Shown here piece after piece: positions 29,596-39,075 of a stretch of 64,000 nucleotides of DNA. Position numbers and translations under genes: made by a program. The DNA comes from Ostreococcus mediterraneus (taxonomy: Eukaryota; Chlorophyta; Mamiellophyceae; Mamiellales; Bathycoccaceae), in contig WMKK01000012.1 of assembly GCA_012295225.1 (NCBI GenBank), positions 1-64,000 of the forward strand. The letters are read 5' to 3'. Within the stretch, counting starts at the first letter, position 1. Every line of letters starts with the position of its first letter. The notes beneath the pieces were generated by a model. The model had not been told where the DNA came from. It was given only the letters and a program-made list of their open reading frames with translations, and did not search any database.

Positions 29596-32556
29596 ATGGC
29601 GCCGACGGCGGCGGCGGTGGTGGAGCGCGCGGCTGGGCGGCTCGCGGCGTCGACGTCGTTTACGCGACCGGCACCGCACGCGGCACCGACGGTGGAGAGT
29701 GATATTCATCACGTGCGCGTCGCGGATGTGCACGTGCTCGTGGTGGATGACGAGCGGATTTGTCGCACGGTGACGAGTCTGCTCTTGCGCAATTGCGGAT
29801 ACCGCGTGACGACGGCGTCGAGCGGGGAGGAAGCGCTGGAGTTGTTACGACGGGGGATAGAGTTTCATTTATTGTTAACGGATGTGATGATGCCGGGGAT
29901 TGACGGGCCGGCGCTGTTGCAAATTGTGCGAAACGACGAGCGGTTGCGGGACATGCCAGTCATCATGATGAGCGCCAATGAGCACAGCGAAACGGTGTTT
30001 CGATGTATTCAATACGGCGCTGAAGATTATTTGCTCAAGCCCGTGTCGAAAAAGGCGGTGAAACACATGTGGCAACACGTGTGGCGGAAGTCTCAGTTGT
30101 TAGCCGCGCGCGCGGTGCCACGATTTGAAAACGGGGAGGAGGTTTTAGAAGACGAGGACGAGGACCGCGGGGAAATGGTGCACGGCGTGCCGGCGGTGCC
30201 CGAACATCCATCGGCGTCGAACGAGGGAGAAAACGTGGGGGTTGTGACGATGAATGAAGAAGCGAGCACGCCTGGTATTGGTCCCGTCACTGGTGCCTTG
30301 GTTGGCGAAGGTGAACTGTTGCGCGCAAAGGCTACATCGCGGGCGTGCCCGTACGCCGCGCGTCGCGCCGCCGCGCTCATCAACGACGCCATGGCGTCTC
30401 CGAACTCGTCTCACGACGCCATGGACATGGAAATGGATGGCATGAAACCGTCGTCGATGGAAAATTCCATGGGCGACCTGCAACACTTTGCCGTGCCGGA
30501 CACATTTTCAAAGCCCTTGCCCGAGGCGCTCGCGGGTTTTAGCAAACACCCTCGACGTTTGCGCGATTGGTTGAACGATACGGATGCAATGAAGCTCGTG
30601 TCTCGTGAAGACCGCGCGCATGTCGCAGCACAAGTTGCATCGTGTTTTGATTCGACGACGATAAAATCGTCATTTAGCCATAGAGTGGATGCCAGCCGAC
30701 TGGAAATTACTCCGCAAGGCGCGATTTCACCGCTGCTCGGCGGCGCGCACGAGAAGGATGCTCTCAAAGAGGATTCATTCAGCGTCTGCTCGCCGAGTGA
30801 GTTCCTAGCTATCATCGTACTCGAAGTGTTGTTTCCGAAAGTGCATGCGGCGCTGCTCAAAGAGCGCGATCCGCATAGTAGCTTGGCCAAGGTGAAGTCT
30901 CTGAGCGGTTTCGCGAGCGAGATGAAGGCAAAAGCGCGCCGACCTGAGGCGGATGTCGTCGTGCGATTACTTGGGAATGCCCCCATTAGTGCTATTATCG
31001 CATCTAAGGAGTTTCAAGCAGTCGCGGGAGACGAGCGCGCGCACGCTGTAGACACTGAGCGCCGAATATTTGCGTTGAAGCGCTTGGAGACCATTCTTGA
31101 AACGTTGCGCACGGCGCGAGACGCTCAAAAGCAAGAGTTGTCGCACTCGCGAAGCATTCTGGACGAATTGGTCACAGAAGTTGGCGTCAACACGAATGAC
31201 AGCGATGTGCCGGCGAAGAAGCGCGCAAAGCGTGACGAAGACGCCGACTACAGTCACGCCGCAGGCGTCAAGACGGGCTCAATTGCGTGCTATGACGACA
31301 AATCTCTCAAGTTGGTTGACTTGTCGGCAGTCGTCTATTCCGGTTTCCGAAGCGCAAAATCTCTCGAAGCGAGCGTGTTTGTGGATTTGGAACGAAGCTT
31401 ATTTGTCAAGTGCGCGCGCGCCATGGCTGCAGACGGTGCAAATCAAGCGTCCAAGTCTGATAGCGACGGTGCGTGGGTCAAACGCTTGCGCGCCGACGGA
31501 GCTTCGGTGCAAAAAGCGTTGGAGAACTTTGAAGATGAACTTTGCCTCGTGACGCGGTCAATTTCATTGAAACGCTGCGCTTCTATTGGCGGTGATTTTG
31601 CAGACTTTGCCGCGAACAACGCCATGGTGTGCTGTGCGAGTTGGGATCGAGACGGAGAATTGTTCGCCACCGCCGGAACCTCAAAGTCTATTTGCGTGTA
31701 CGAAACGAGCGCCGTGGTTCGACTTGGCGCGCGCGTGCATTGCCCAGCACTGGAATTCAAGGCTCAATCCAAAGTTTCCGCGTTGTGCTGCAATCCGTAC
31801 GTGAAGCAGTCATTGGCGTCTGGAGATTACCAAGGTGTCGTGCAGTTGTGGGATGTCGCCAAGGAGGTGTCCACTTGGGAGAACACCACTCATCGCCGGC
31901 GCGTGTGGAGCATCGATTTTAGCGACGTGGACCCGACAAAACTTGCCAGTGGTTCAGACGACGGGACCGTTCGCGTGTTCTCTACGACCACCAAGGAGTC
32001 GGTGTGCGTGTTGAACAATCGCGCCAACGTGTGCTCGGTTAAATTTCACCCTACCTCGGCGCATTTACTCGCCATCGGTAGCGCAGACCACAAAGTGCAC
32101 TGCTACGATTTGCGTCAACCAAACGCTCCGCTCGCAACGTTGCAAGGTCATCGCAAGGCGGTGTCCTACGTGCGTTGGGTTGGCAACGAAATCGTCTCGG
32201 CGTCGACGGATAACACGCTCAAGCTCTGGGACATCACTCGCCGTGACCCTCGAAAGGCGTGCGTGCGCACGTACATGGGCCACACAAATGAAAAGAACTT
32301 TGTAGGCTTGAGCGCAAACGCCAATGGCTACATCGCATGCGGTTCTGAAGACAACGTCGTGCACGTCTACGCCAAGCACTCCTCCTCACCGGTTGCGTGC
32401 TATGGCTTCAACGCTGAAGGGGCAACACCAATCACTCAAAACCGACGCGATAAGGGTGGATTCATCTCCTCCGTTGCGTGGTCTCCTGACAACAAACATT
32501 TAATCGCCGCGAACTCTCGTGGCCACTTGAAAATTCTCGAGTTGTGCAAAATGTGA
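29596..32556 (+). CDS. PRR-type receiver fused to SPA-like protein (kinase-like remnant, coiled coil, WD40)
   Basis: A protein of 986 residues from ATG 29596 (GCCATGG context). Residues 45-165 form a response-regulator receiver: DDE at 51-53, phospho-acceptor Asp96 in LLLTDVMMPGIDG, Ser126 in PVIMMSAN, Lys148 in DYLLKPVSKK. GAEDYLLKPV followed by MWQHVWRKSQ is the hallmark of plant clock PRR/TOC1 receivers, which usually lack the Asp. The middle carries SPA-like pieces: RRLRDWLND (SPA SLREWL), EFLAIIVLEVLFP, ADVVVRLLGN, then a coiled coil (about 485-535) and a basic KKRAKRD. From about 660 a seven-blade WD40 propeller follows COP1/SPA: ELFATAGTSKSICVYE, SGSDDGTVRVFS, VHCYDLRQPNAP, GHRKAVSYVRW, GHTNEKNFVGLS. 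There is no RING finger, so it is SPA-type, not COP1. Likely role: light or clock control of CUL4-DDB1/COP1 ubiquitination. Confidence 0.9.
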   Translation: MAPTAAAVVERAAGRLAASTSFTRPAPHAAPTVESDIHHVRVADVHVLVVDDERICRTVTSLLLRNCGYRVTTASSGEEALELLRRGIEFHLLLTDVMMPGIDGPALLQIVRNDERLRDMPVIMMSANEHSETVFRCIQYGAEDYLLKPVSKKAVKHMWQHVWRKSQLLAARAVPRFENGEEVLEDEDEDRGEMVHGVPAVPEHPSASNEGENVGVVTMNEEASTPGIGPVTGALVGEGELLRAKATSRACPYAARRAAALINDAMASPNSSHDAMDMEMDGMKPSSMENSMGDLQHFAVPDTFSKPLPEALAGFSKHPRRLRDWLNDTDAMKLVSREDRAHVAAQVASCFDSTTIKSSFSHRVDASRLEITPQGAISPLLGGAHEKDALKEDSFSVCSPSEFLAIIVLEVLFPKVHAALLKERDPHSSLAKVKSLSGFASEMKAKARRPEADVVVRLLGNAPISAIIASKEFQAVAGDERAHAVDTERRIFALKRLETILETLRTARDAQKQELSHSRSILDELVTEVGVNTNDSDVPAKKRAKRDEDADYSHAAGVKTGSIACYDDKSLKLVDLSAVVYSGFRSAKSLEASVFVDLERSLFVKCARAMAADGANQASKSDSDGAWVKRLRADGASVQKALENFEDELCLVTRSISLKRCASIGGDFADFAANNAMVCCASWDRDGELFATAGTSKSICVYETSAVVRLGARVHCPALEFKAQSKVSALCCNPYVKQSLASGDYQGVVQLWDVAKEVSTWENTTHRRRVWSIDFSDVDPTKLASGSDDGTVRVFSTTTKESVCVLNNRANVCSVKFHPTSAHLLAIGSADHKVHCYDLRQPNAPLATLQGHRKAVSYVRWVGNEIVSASTDNTLKLWDITRRDPRKACVRTYMGHTNEKNFVGLSANANGYIACGSEDNVVHVYAKHSSSPVACYGFNAEGATPITQNRRDKGGFISSVAWSPDNKHLIAANSRGHLKILELCKM

Positions 32557-32726
32557 GAGACGCTCTCTCGCCCCGTCCTGCACCGCTGTAGCACTCGGGA
32601 ATGTACCGTATAGCATATCATTTTAATTTTACTAGCGTAGTATACATTTACCATCCGTTCGGGCGAACGTCATAAATTATTCAACGTTTACTTGGTATTA
32701 CAACCCTTGAGTCTGGGTGCACAAAA

Positions 32727-33518
32727 CTAATACGGACGTGAGCGGTAATCGGAGCGACCGCCGCCGCCGCCTCCGTACCCTCTGCCTCCGCCGCGGCCTC
32801 CACCGCCACCGTAACCACCGCCACCGTAACCACCACCACCTGCCGATTGCGGCGGTGGAGCTCCCCTGTCACCTTCCTGTCGAGGTTTGCTTTTCGCAAT
32901 CTCCACCGTGAGCTTGTTGCCGTTGAATTCGTACCCGTCGTAGAACCCGGGCGCGCTCTGCGCCGCGTGCGGGTCGTCGTACGTAATCACCGCCTCATCC
33001 TTCTTCTCCCCTCGCTCATCGCGATATATCTTCACGGCATACGGCCATTGATCGGGAAATCCAGTGCGTTGTCGAACTCGAGCGATGATACCAATCCCAC
33101 AAAACAATTCTCTCAAGTCGTCCTCGGTGGTCTTCTCCGGGTCGAAACCTTTAATAAAGATTCTATTCGTCGTGTCCTCTAAGCCATCTAACAACCACCC
33201 AGCCGCGGCAGCGCGTTCAGCCTCTTTCAAAGCCGCACTTTTCGGTGCGTTACATCGCTTACACGTCTTCCGCCAAGAAAAGTTAGAGTTGTTACACCCG
33301 TCGCATCGCCACTCGCCGCTCGGGTCCAGTTTCACCCCGCCGCCTCGGCCACCTCGGTCGCCTCGGTCACCGCCGCCGCCGCCGCCGCCGCCACCGTGTC
33401 CACCGCCACCGAATCGTCCGCCACCACCGCGATCGCCGCGGTCGTACCCACCACCTCGATCGCCTCCTCGCTCACCCCGGTCGTCTCTCGAATCCGCCCG
33501 TCCTCGATCGTCGTACCC

Positions 33519-33560
<42 letters not shown>

Positions 33561-33611
33561 GTACCCGCGGTCTCGGTCGTACCCGTCGCGGTCGCCGTAT
33601 CGTCCACTCAT
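32727..33611 (-). CDS. RNA-binding protein with RanBP2 zinc finger and RRM, FUS/TAF15-like composition
   Basis: A protein of 294 residues from the ATG at 33611 (MSGRYGDRDG). The first 90 residues are Arg/Asp/Gly-rich with YDRDRDRDRD and RGG repeats. A RanBP2-type zinc finger follows (GEWRCDGCNNSNFSWRKTC plus KRC), then an RRM with RIFIKGFDPEKTTEDDLREL and EAVITYDDPHAAQSA, and a Gly/Tyr/Arg-rich tail. The parts match the FUS/EWS/TAF15 set, which act in transcription and splicing, but the zinc finger precedes the RRM here, reversed from human TAF15. Repetitive codons produce long antisense frames that are not genes. Confidence 0.85.
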
Positions 33612-33624
33612 CCTGCACCCGCAC

Positions 33625-33667
<43 letters not shown>

Positions 33668-33998
33668 GCGCGTTCTGTGGACGACCGCGGCGCGATTGCA
33701 CCGCCTTGAATTCAACGCGATGCCAGTCCATCGTCATCGATCGATCGTCATCGATCGATCGACGCAATCGATCGACGCAATCGACTCGATCGACTCGACT
33801 CGATCGATCGACGCGACTCGATCGATCGACTTCAAAGTCGATGGACATCCATGTCGACGATGGTGTATCCGTGACACTCACCGCGCGGGCGACGTCACAC
33901 GACGACGACGACGACGACGGGTGGTTGGTGCTCGACACCGCACACCGAACGCACATCGCACATCGCACACCGCACATCGCACCACCTTCTCGCGAACG
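33612..33998. repeat. Divergent promoter gap packed with GTC and ATCGATCG repeats
   Basis: The gap lies between the divergent RNA-binding protein and adenosine kinase genes. It contains a GTC run of about 13 units (33627-33664) and a block of ATCGATCG, GACTCGATC and CGACGCAATCGATCG units at about 33735-33845, followed by CACACCGCACATCGCA-type repeats near 33935-33985. The GATC-rich block is strongly self-complementary. No gene is seen. Promoter function for both neighbours is inferred from position only. Confidence 0.6.
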
Positions 33999-35185
33999 AT
34001 GTCCGCGCCCGCGCCCACGGCGGCGTTAACCTTGCTCGGCATGGGGAACCCTTTGCTTGATATTTCGTGCGTCGATGCCGACGGCGCGTTGTTGAGCAAG
34101 TATGATTTGAAGCTGAATAACGCTATTTTAGGTGCGTTAGTGTCGCACGCGCGCGCAAACGATGATGATGATGACGACGACGACGACGTGACGACGACGG
34201 CGATGCGATGTGGATTATTCCTTCTGACGCGAACATCTTTTGTGTGTGTGTATTCGCGCGAACAGCGGAGGAGGCGCACGGCAAGTTGTACGATGAAATG
34301 GTGGAAAAGTATGAAGTGGAGTACATCGCGGGTGGTGCCACGCAAAATTCCATTCGCGTGGCGCAGTGGATGAGCCAAAAGTCCGGGACGACGGCGTACA
34401 TGGGGTGCGTCGGGGATGATAAGTTTGCCGCGCAAATGACGGCGTCGTGCAAGGCGGATGGAGTGACGACAAACTATATGGTTGATGCGTCGACTCCGAC
34501 TGGTACGTGCGCGGTCATTGTGAAGGATGGTGAGCGTTCGTTGTGCGCGGCGTTGAACGCGGCGAACAACTATAAGGCGGAGCACTTGAACGCGCCGGAG
34601 AACTTTGCGTTTGTTGAAGCGGCCAAGTTTTACTACATGGCTGGATTCTTCATCACCGTGAGCCCGGAATCGATCATGCGCGTCGCCAAGCACGCGTGCG
34701 AGAACAAGAAGACGTTCATGATGAACTTGAGTGCTCCCTTCATCATGCAAGTGCCGCCGTTTTTGTCGGCGCTTCTCGAAGCGTTGCCGTACGTGGACAT
34801 CTTGTTTGGTAACGAATCTGAAGCCGTTACGTTTGCGGAATCCCAAAACTGGGAAACCAAGGACGTGAAGGAAATTGCGTTGAAGATTGCGGCGATGCCA
34901 GTTGCGGAAGGTAAGCCATCGCGCACTGTCGTCATCACCCAAGGTTGCGACCCGACCATCGTCGCGCGAGACGGCGCCGCCAACGAGTACGGCGTCATCC
35001 CGCTCGCCAAGGAGGACTTGGTCGACACGAACGGTGCGGGTGATGCCTTCGTCGGCGGTTTCTTGTCTCAGCTCATGGAAGGCGCGGACACCGCCACGTG
35101 CTGCTCTGCGGGTAACTACGCGGCGAACAAGATTATTCAAGAGTCTGGTTGCAAGTGCCCGGGAACGCCCGACTTCAAGCCGTAA
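33999..35185 (+). CDS. ADK: Adenosine kinase, two exons
   Basis: Exons 33999-34131 and 34266-35185 join to 350 residues. The enzyme phosphorylates adenosine to AMP, recycling adenosine from methylation reactions and cytokinins. Exon 1 gives LLGMGNPLLDISCVDADG and ends NNAIL; exon 2 continues AEEAHGKLYDEMVEKYEVEY, exactly as in plant and animal enzymes. The intron (134 bases) starts GTGCGT and ends GAACAG. Family marks: AGGATQNSIRVAQWM for the substrate lid, GNESEA, and the anion hole with catalytic Asp in DTNGAGDAFVGGF. Length is normal. The strong codon bias suggests high expression. Confidence 0.96.
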
Positions 35186-35393
35186 AACAAATACGCGTCG
35201 TAGTTCGTAGTTTCAGTGTTGAAAGTTCTTTCTATTTAAAATATATCGTCTTCTACAGTTATAGTGCACATTGATTCATATCAGAACGCGGTAGGTACAC
35301 GTACCTACGTGGTATAAATGAGCGCGCCTCTCTAATAAACTTTCTGTTTGCGTCCGTCTTGGTCATTCTCTCGCCTACACAATACATCGCTTT

Positions 35394-36428
35394 TTAGGCT
35401 TGGACACCACTTCCAGGTGCAAATGGCATTGGACTCGCCGTTGGCGCTATTCGCGGTAAAGGTACAGGTGGTGGTGATCCATCCACGGTGTTCCACGCGT
35501 AGAGCATTTCATCCCATCCACACGACGCAACTAAACCTTCCACCAAACAACTCGCGTCCAAGCCGACGGCAAACTCCGTGTGGTGCGCCCATCGATTCAA
35601 CAGCGGCGTCGGCGCCTTCCAATCCCACATACCGACTGTCATATCATACGATGACGTGTATATCACCGATTCCGCATGCGGTGAGCATTTCACGCGCCGC
35701 ACGGCGTAGTCATGTCCAACCAACGTCGCCAACTCGCGAGACGGGTTGCGAATATCCCACAATCGCACCGTCTTGTCTACGCTCCCGGTGGCGATCACGC
35801 AATCGTTCCATTTGTTCCAATCGCAACACAACGCTTCGAAATCATGCACAGGTACGCTTAACGTCGCGTGCGGCTGTCTGATATCCCAAATCTTTAACAA
35901 ACAATCCCCGCTCGCGCTCGCGAAAATATCCCCGTGGTGCGGGCTCCACTCCGACGCGTACACGCAATACGCGTGTTCAGCGAACGTTCGCAAGCTCACC
36001 CCGTGCTCGACGTTCCATAATTTCACAGTCTCGTCCCATGATGCGGTCAAAAACGTATCTCTCGCGCCGGCGATGTTCCACGACGCCGAATACACCTCGT
36101 GCGCGTGTTCGTGAAAACTTCGCAGCGGATTCGCCGCCGGCGGAGCCGCGACGTCCCAAACCTTCACGCTTCCGTCCCCACTCACACTCACGAGCACGTT
36201 CTCGTGCGCCTCACTCCATGCGCAATCATACAACCCATCGCGCGTGTGGAATCGCTGAATTTCCACCAGCGCGCCCGTGAGTGGGTCGTAATCGGCGACG
36301 ATTTGTGCGCCGTTACCGATGATTCCAAAGTTTTGCGACGCCGATATCGCCACGCGCGTCGGGTTAAAGGGTGAAAATTTCACCGCGTAACCGTTGACAC
36401 CTACGGTGTGCATCGCCCCTGGGGCCAT
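35394..36428 (-). CDS. PEX7: PEX7, peroxisomal PTS2 import receptor
   Basis: A WD40 protein of 344 residues from the ATG at 36428. PEX7 carries proteins with the N-terminal PTS2 signal to peroxisomes. The order of blocks follows PEX7 closely: GYAVKFSPFNPTRVAIS and SQNFGIIGNG at the start, RDGLYDCAWSE, SGDGSVKVWD, TASWDETVKLWN, VYASEWSPHHGDIFASASGD, GSVDKTVRLWDIRNP, GHDYAVRRVKCSPH and a C-terminal WAHHTEFAVGLD followed by VASCGWDEML. HTEF and DE are characteristic of PEX7 among WD40 proteins. Length is near the plant protein (about 317) plus a Pro-rich tail. Confidence 0.93.
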   Translation of the reverse strand: MAPGAMHTVGVNGYAVKFSPFNPTRVAISASQNFGIIGNGAQIVADYDPLTGALVEIQRFHTRDGLYDCAWSEAHENVLVSVSGDGSVKVWDVAAPPAANPLRSFHEHAHEVYSASWNIAGARDTFLTASWDETVKLWNVEHGVSLRTFAEHAYCVYASEWSPHHGDIFASASGDCLLKIWDIRQPHATLSVPVHDFEALCCDWNKWNDCVIATGSVDKTVRLWDIRNPSRELATLVGHDYAVRRVKCSPHAESVIYTSSYDMTVGMWDWKAPTPLLNRWAHHTEFAVGLDASCLVEGLVASCGWDEMLYAWNTVDGSPPPVPLPRIAPTASPMPFAPGSGVQA

Positions 36429-36584
36429 GGTGTCCCCGTCCGCGTCCCGGCACCACGCACCCGCGACAGAGAATGAGGACAGTGGAGATTTTGTGTTCTT
36501 GTCTTTGGTGGCGCCGTACTGCGCGAGTCGTGTAATTTGCGCAATACATACAGAAGAAATGATGATGATGATGATGTGGTTGAA

Positions 36585-38033
36585 TTACAAGGTGGTACTG
36601 CGCACGGCATCGGTGATGCCATCGACACCGTCACCGTCATCGCTATCGCTATCGCTATCTCTATGGCTACCGCGTCGTTTCGCCGATGTCTTGTATGTGT
36701 TTTCTCCATCTGGATTGATGTTTTTCAATTCCTCATTCCACGTCTCGGCGTCGACGACGGCTTGGGTGCAATCCCAAAGACGCTTACTAAATGGCTCGTC
36801 GTCGTCTGGGCCAAAGTATGTGTCGAACATTTCATCACCAGCGCGCCGGAAAATCTTCCCACCCGTGCGCGTGCCAAACGTCAATCCGTCGATGACTTTA
36901 AAGTACCGCCTGCAATGTTTCTTTCGTTCTTTATGATCCATCGGTGGCATTGCCGCCAGGGCGCCGTCGCAGAACTCGCCAAACTTTTTCACCACGTCCG
37001 CGCGCGTCGGGCGCGGCGCACCACCCCCGTCATCATCGAAAATAATGCGGTCGATGTCGGCGAGCAGACACGAATGCTTGTAAAATGCTCGGCCCATCAT
37101 GACGCCGCGCAACGCGCCATCGTTGCGATCGAGTAACTCGCGTGCTTGCTCAAGCGACGTCACACCGCCATTCAACGTAAACCCACACTTCGGGAACTCA
37201 TCACACAGCGCATAGACTTCATCGTACCGCAACGGTGGCACTCGTCGATTGGCGCACGGATTCAACCCGCCGAGCACCGCGCTTCTCGCGTGCACGATGA
37301 AATGCTCCACTCCCGCCGCCTCACGCACGCTCTCAACAAAATCCACCACGTAATCATACGAATCCGTATCTTCAATCTTCGTCATCGTCTTATCAAACCT
37401 CACCCCTAATCTATGCTTCACCGTGACCTGTTTTCCAACGTCGCACGCCTCCGCCATGCGTCTCGCGCACTCCGCCGCGCGCGCCCCGCCGTCCAACATC
37501 AACGCCGCCCCAAACGTCTTGTCATCATCCGCCTTCCCACACACCCGGTCACTCGGACACCCACAGTTCAAATTCACCTCATCGTACCCGTAGTCATCCA
37601 CGAGCACCGCCGTAGCGCGCGCCAATCCGCTCGGATCGCTCCCGCCCAACTGCGCCGTCACCCGCCCGCCTTCAAATCGCATCATCGTGTTCGACTTGTA
37701 CCGCTCCACCGCGTCGTGATGCGCCATCTCCGTCCACAGCCGCGCGTGCGATGTTAACGAACGCGCCATGGCTCGAAACCCCACCGTGGTCACGTCCAAC
37801 CCAGGCGCCACGGCGAGGCGCGAGCCGTCGTCCCAGCCATGCGTCGCATCGCCACCGCCGCCGCCGCGACGCGCGCGTGAGGCTGCGTCTGCCGCCGCGT
37901 CTGCCGCCGCGGAGGATGACGCCGAAGACGACGCGCGCATCGCCCCGCGGTCTGCGCGCGCCGCGTCGCGCACTGCGCGTCCACGAGCGCGCGTCACAAA
38001 ACATAAAAGAACTTTTTCACCACGAAACGCCAA
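36585..38033 (-). CDS. tRNA-dihydrouridine synthase, DusA type, probably organellar
   Basis: A protein of 482 residues from the ATG at 38033. It reduces uridine to dihydrouridine in tRNA D-loops with FMN. Family marks: TEMAHHDAVERY, VTAQLGGSDPSGLARA, NLNCGCPSDRVCGK with the catalytic Cys, FGAALMLDGG, VTVKHRLGVRFDK, HARSAVLGGLNP, FTLNGGVTSLEQA and GVMMGRAFYKH. These fit DusA rather than DUS1-4. The usual APMMDWTDRHFR start is changed to APGLDVTTVGFR. The N-terminal 70 residues are Arg/Ala/Ser-rich and may target an organelle; an ATG at 37940 gives a shorter start. The C-terminal 60 residues are hydrophilic with a Ser-Asp repeat. Confidence 0.9.
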   Translation of the reverse strand: MAFRGEKVLLCFVTRARGRAVRDAARADRGAMRASSSASSSAAADAAADAASRARRGGGGGDATHGWDDGSRLAVAPGLDVTTVGFRAMARSLTSHARLWTEMAHHDAVERYKSNTMMRFEGGRVTAQLGGSDPSGLARATAVLVDDYGYDEVNLNCGCPSDRVCGKADDDKTFGAALMLDGGARAAECARRMAEACDVGKQVTVKHRLGVRFDKTMTKIEDTDSYDYVVDFVESVREAAGVEHFIVHARSAVLGGLNPCANRRVPPLRYDEVYALCDEFPKCGFTLNGGVTSLEQARELLDRNDGALRGVMMGRAFYKHSCLLADIDRIIFDDDGGGAPRPTRADVVKKFGEFCDGALAAMPPMDHKERKKHCRRYFKVIDGLTFGTRTGGKIFRRAGDEMFDTYFGPDDDEPFSKRLWDCTQAVVDAETWNEELKNINPDGENTYKTSAKRRGSHRDSDSDSDDGDGVDGITDAVRSTTL

Positions 38034-38070
38034 CCGACGACGTCACACCATCGCGCCGCGCAAGACGACG

Positions 38071-38795
38071 ATGGCGACGACGACGACGACGACGGTCGGC
38101 GATGCGCGCGCGCACCGAACGCCCCACGGTGGCGCTCGCTTCGGGTTCGCGCGCCATGCGCAGACGCGCGCGCCGCACATCACGCGCACGCGGGCGAGGA
38201 TCGACAGTAAAGATCCATGGTGGGAGAAACCCTGTCCAGAAAACATGAAGGAGTGCGAGAGCACGATGGAGTTTTTGAATTTATTGGTGCGTGCGTCGCA
38301 TCGGTGGTTGTTTTTGTTTTCGTTGTCGTCACGTCGTCGTCGCGCGTGAGATTGACATTGGCGGTACGTGTTGTGAATGTATAGAATGAGCACGCCGACG
38401 CGTTGGTCGTCGTGGACGTGTACGCGCGTTGGTGCGGCGCGTGCCGTGCGTTGTATCCGAAATTAAGCAAGATTGCCAAGGAATATCCGGATGTGATATT
38501 TGTCAAGGTGAATTTTGACGCCAATAAGGAGTTATGTCGGTCGTTAGGGGTGAAGGTGTTGCCGTATTTTAAATTTTATCGCGGCAACGAAGGTTGCGTG
38601 GCGCAGTTTAGCGCGAGCATCGCGAAGATTAAGCTCTTACGTTCGGCGTTGGTCGAACACAGTGCGGCTCGATGTGATGTCGATAAATCTACACCTGCCG
38701 TGCATTACGATGATCTCGAAGATTTGAAGGAATTGGAAGCGTTATCGGAGGATGAGAAGAAGGAAGCCGAACCCACGCTCGTGACCGCCGACTAG
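38071..38795 (+). CDS. Plastid atypical thioredoxin (ACHT type), two exons
   Basis: Exons 38071-38286 and 38385-38795 join in phase 0 to 208 residues. ACHT thioredoxins oxidise plastid enzymes and 2-Cys peroxiredoxin. Exon 1 is a transit peptide followed by DPWWEKPCPENMKECES and MEFLNLL; exon 2 starts NEHADALVVVDVYA then RWCGACRALYPKL with the active site CGAC. The WWEK..PNM block before the thioredoxin fold is typical of ACHT. VLPYFKFYRGNEG supplies the cis-Pro. The intron (98 bases) starts GTGCGT and ends TATAG. The active-site WCGAC lies between standard WCGPC and the ACHT GCGGC form. A Glu/Asp-rich tail ends the protein. Confidence 0.93.
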
Positions 38796-39075
38796 CCGCG
38801 CGAAGAGGACGAGCCGAGCGCGCGCGCGCTCGCGTCCTACCCCCTAAGGTTCACTCTTCGCGCGGTGTCGTTCGCGCGCACGCACCGCGTGTGAACTTTT
38901 GTAATTTTGCCTCCCGCCCTTTCGCCCACTACTATTTGCAATACAACACTACACAGCATTCCCACCCGCGCGCGCTCGGTAACCGCCGCCGGTGCGCCAG
39001 TCCATGACCTCAGTCACTCGCGCGCTTTTGTGTGTGTTTTGCGTCGCATCACACCGCTCGATTTCGCGCGGCGCG

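Noticed and set aside
33064-34373. Pro/Arg/Ser-rich frames of over 300 codons opposite the RNA-binding protein gene.
   Set aside because: They are generated by the RGG and RD codon repeats of the real gene. The true adenosine kinase exon 1 begins only at 33999.
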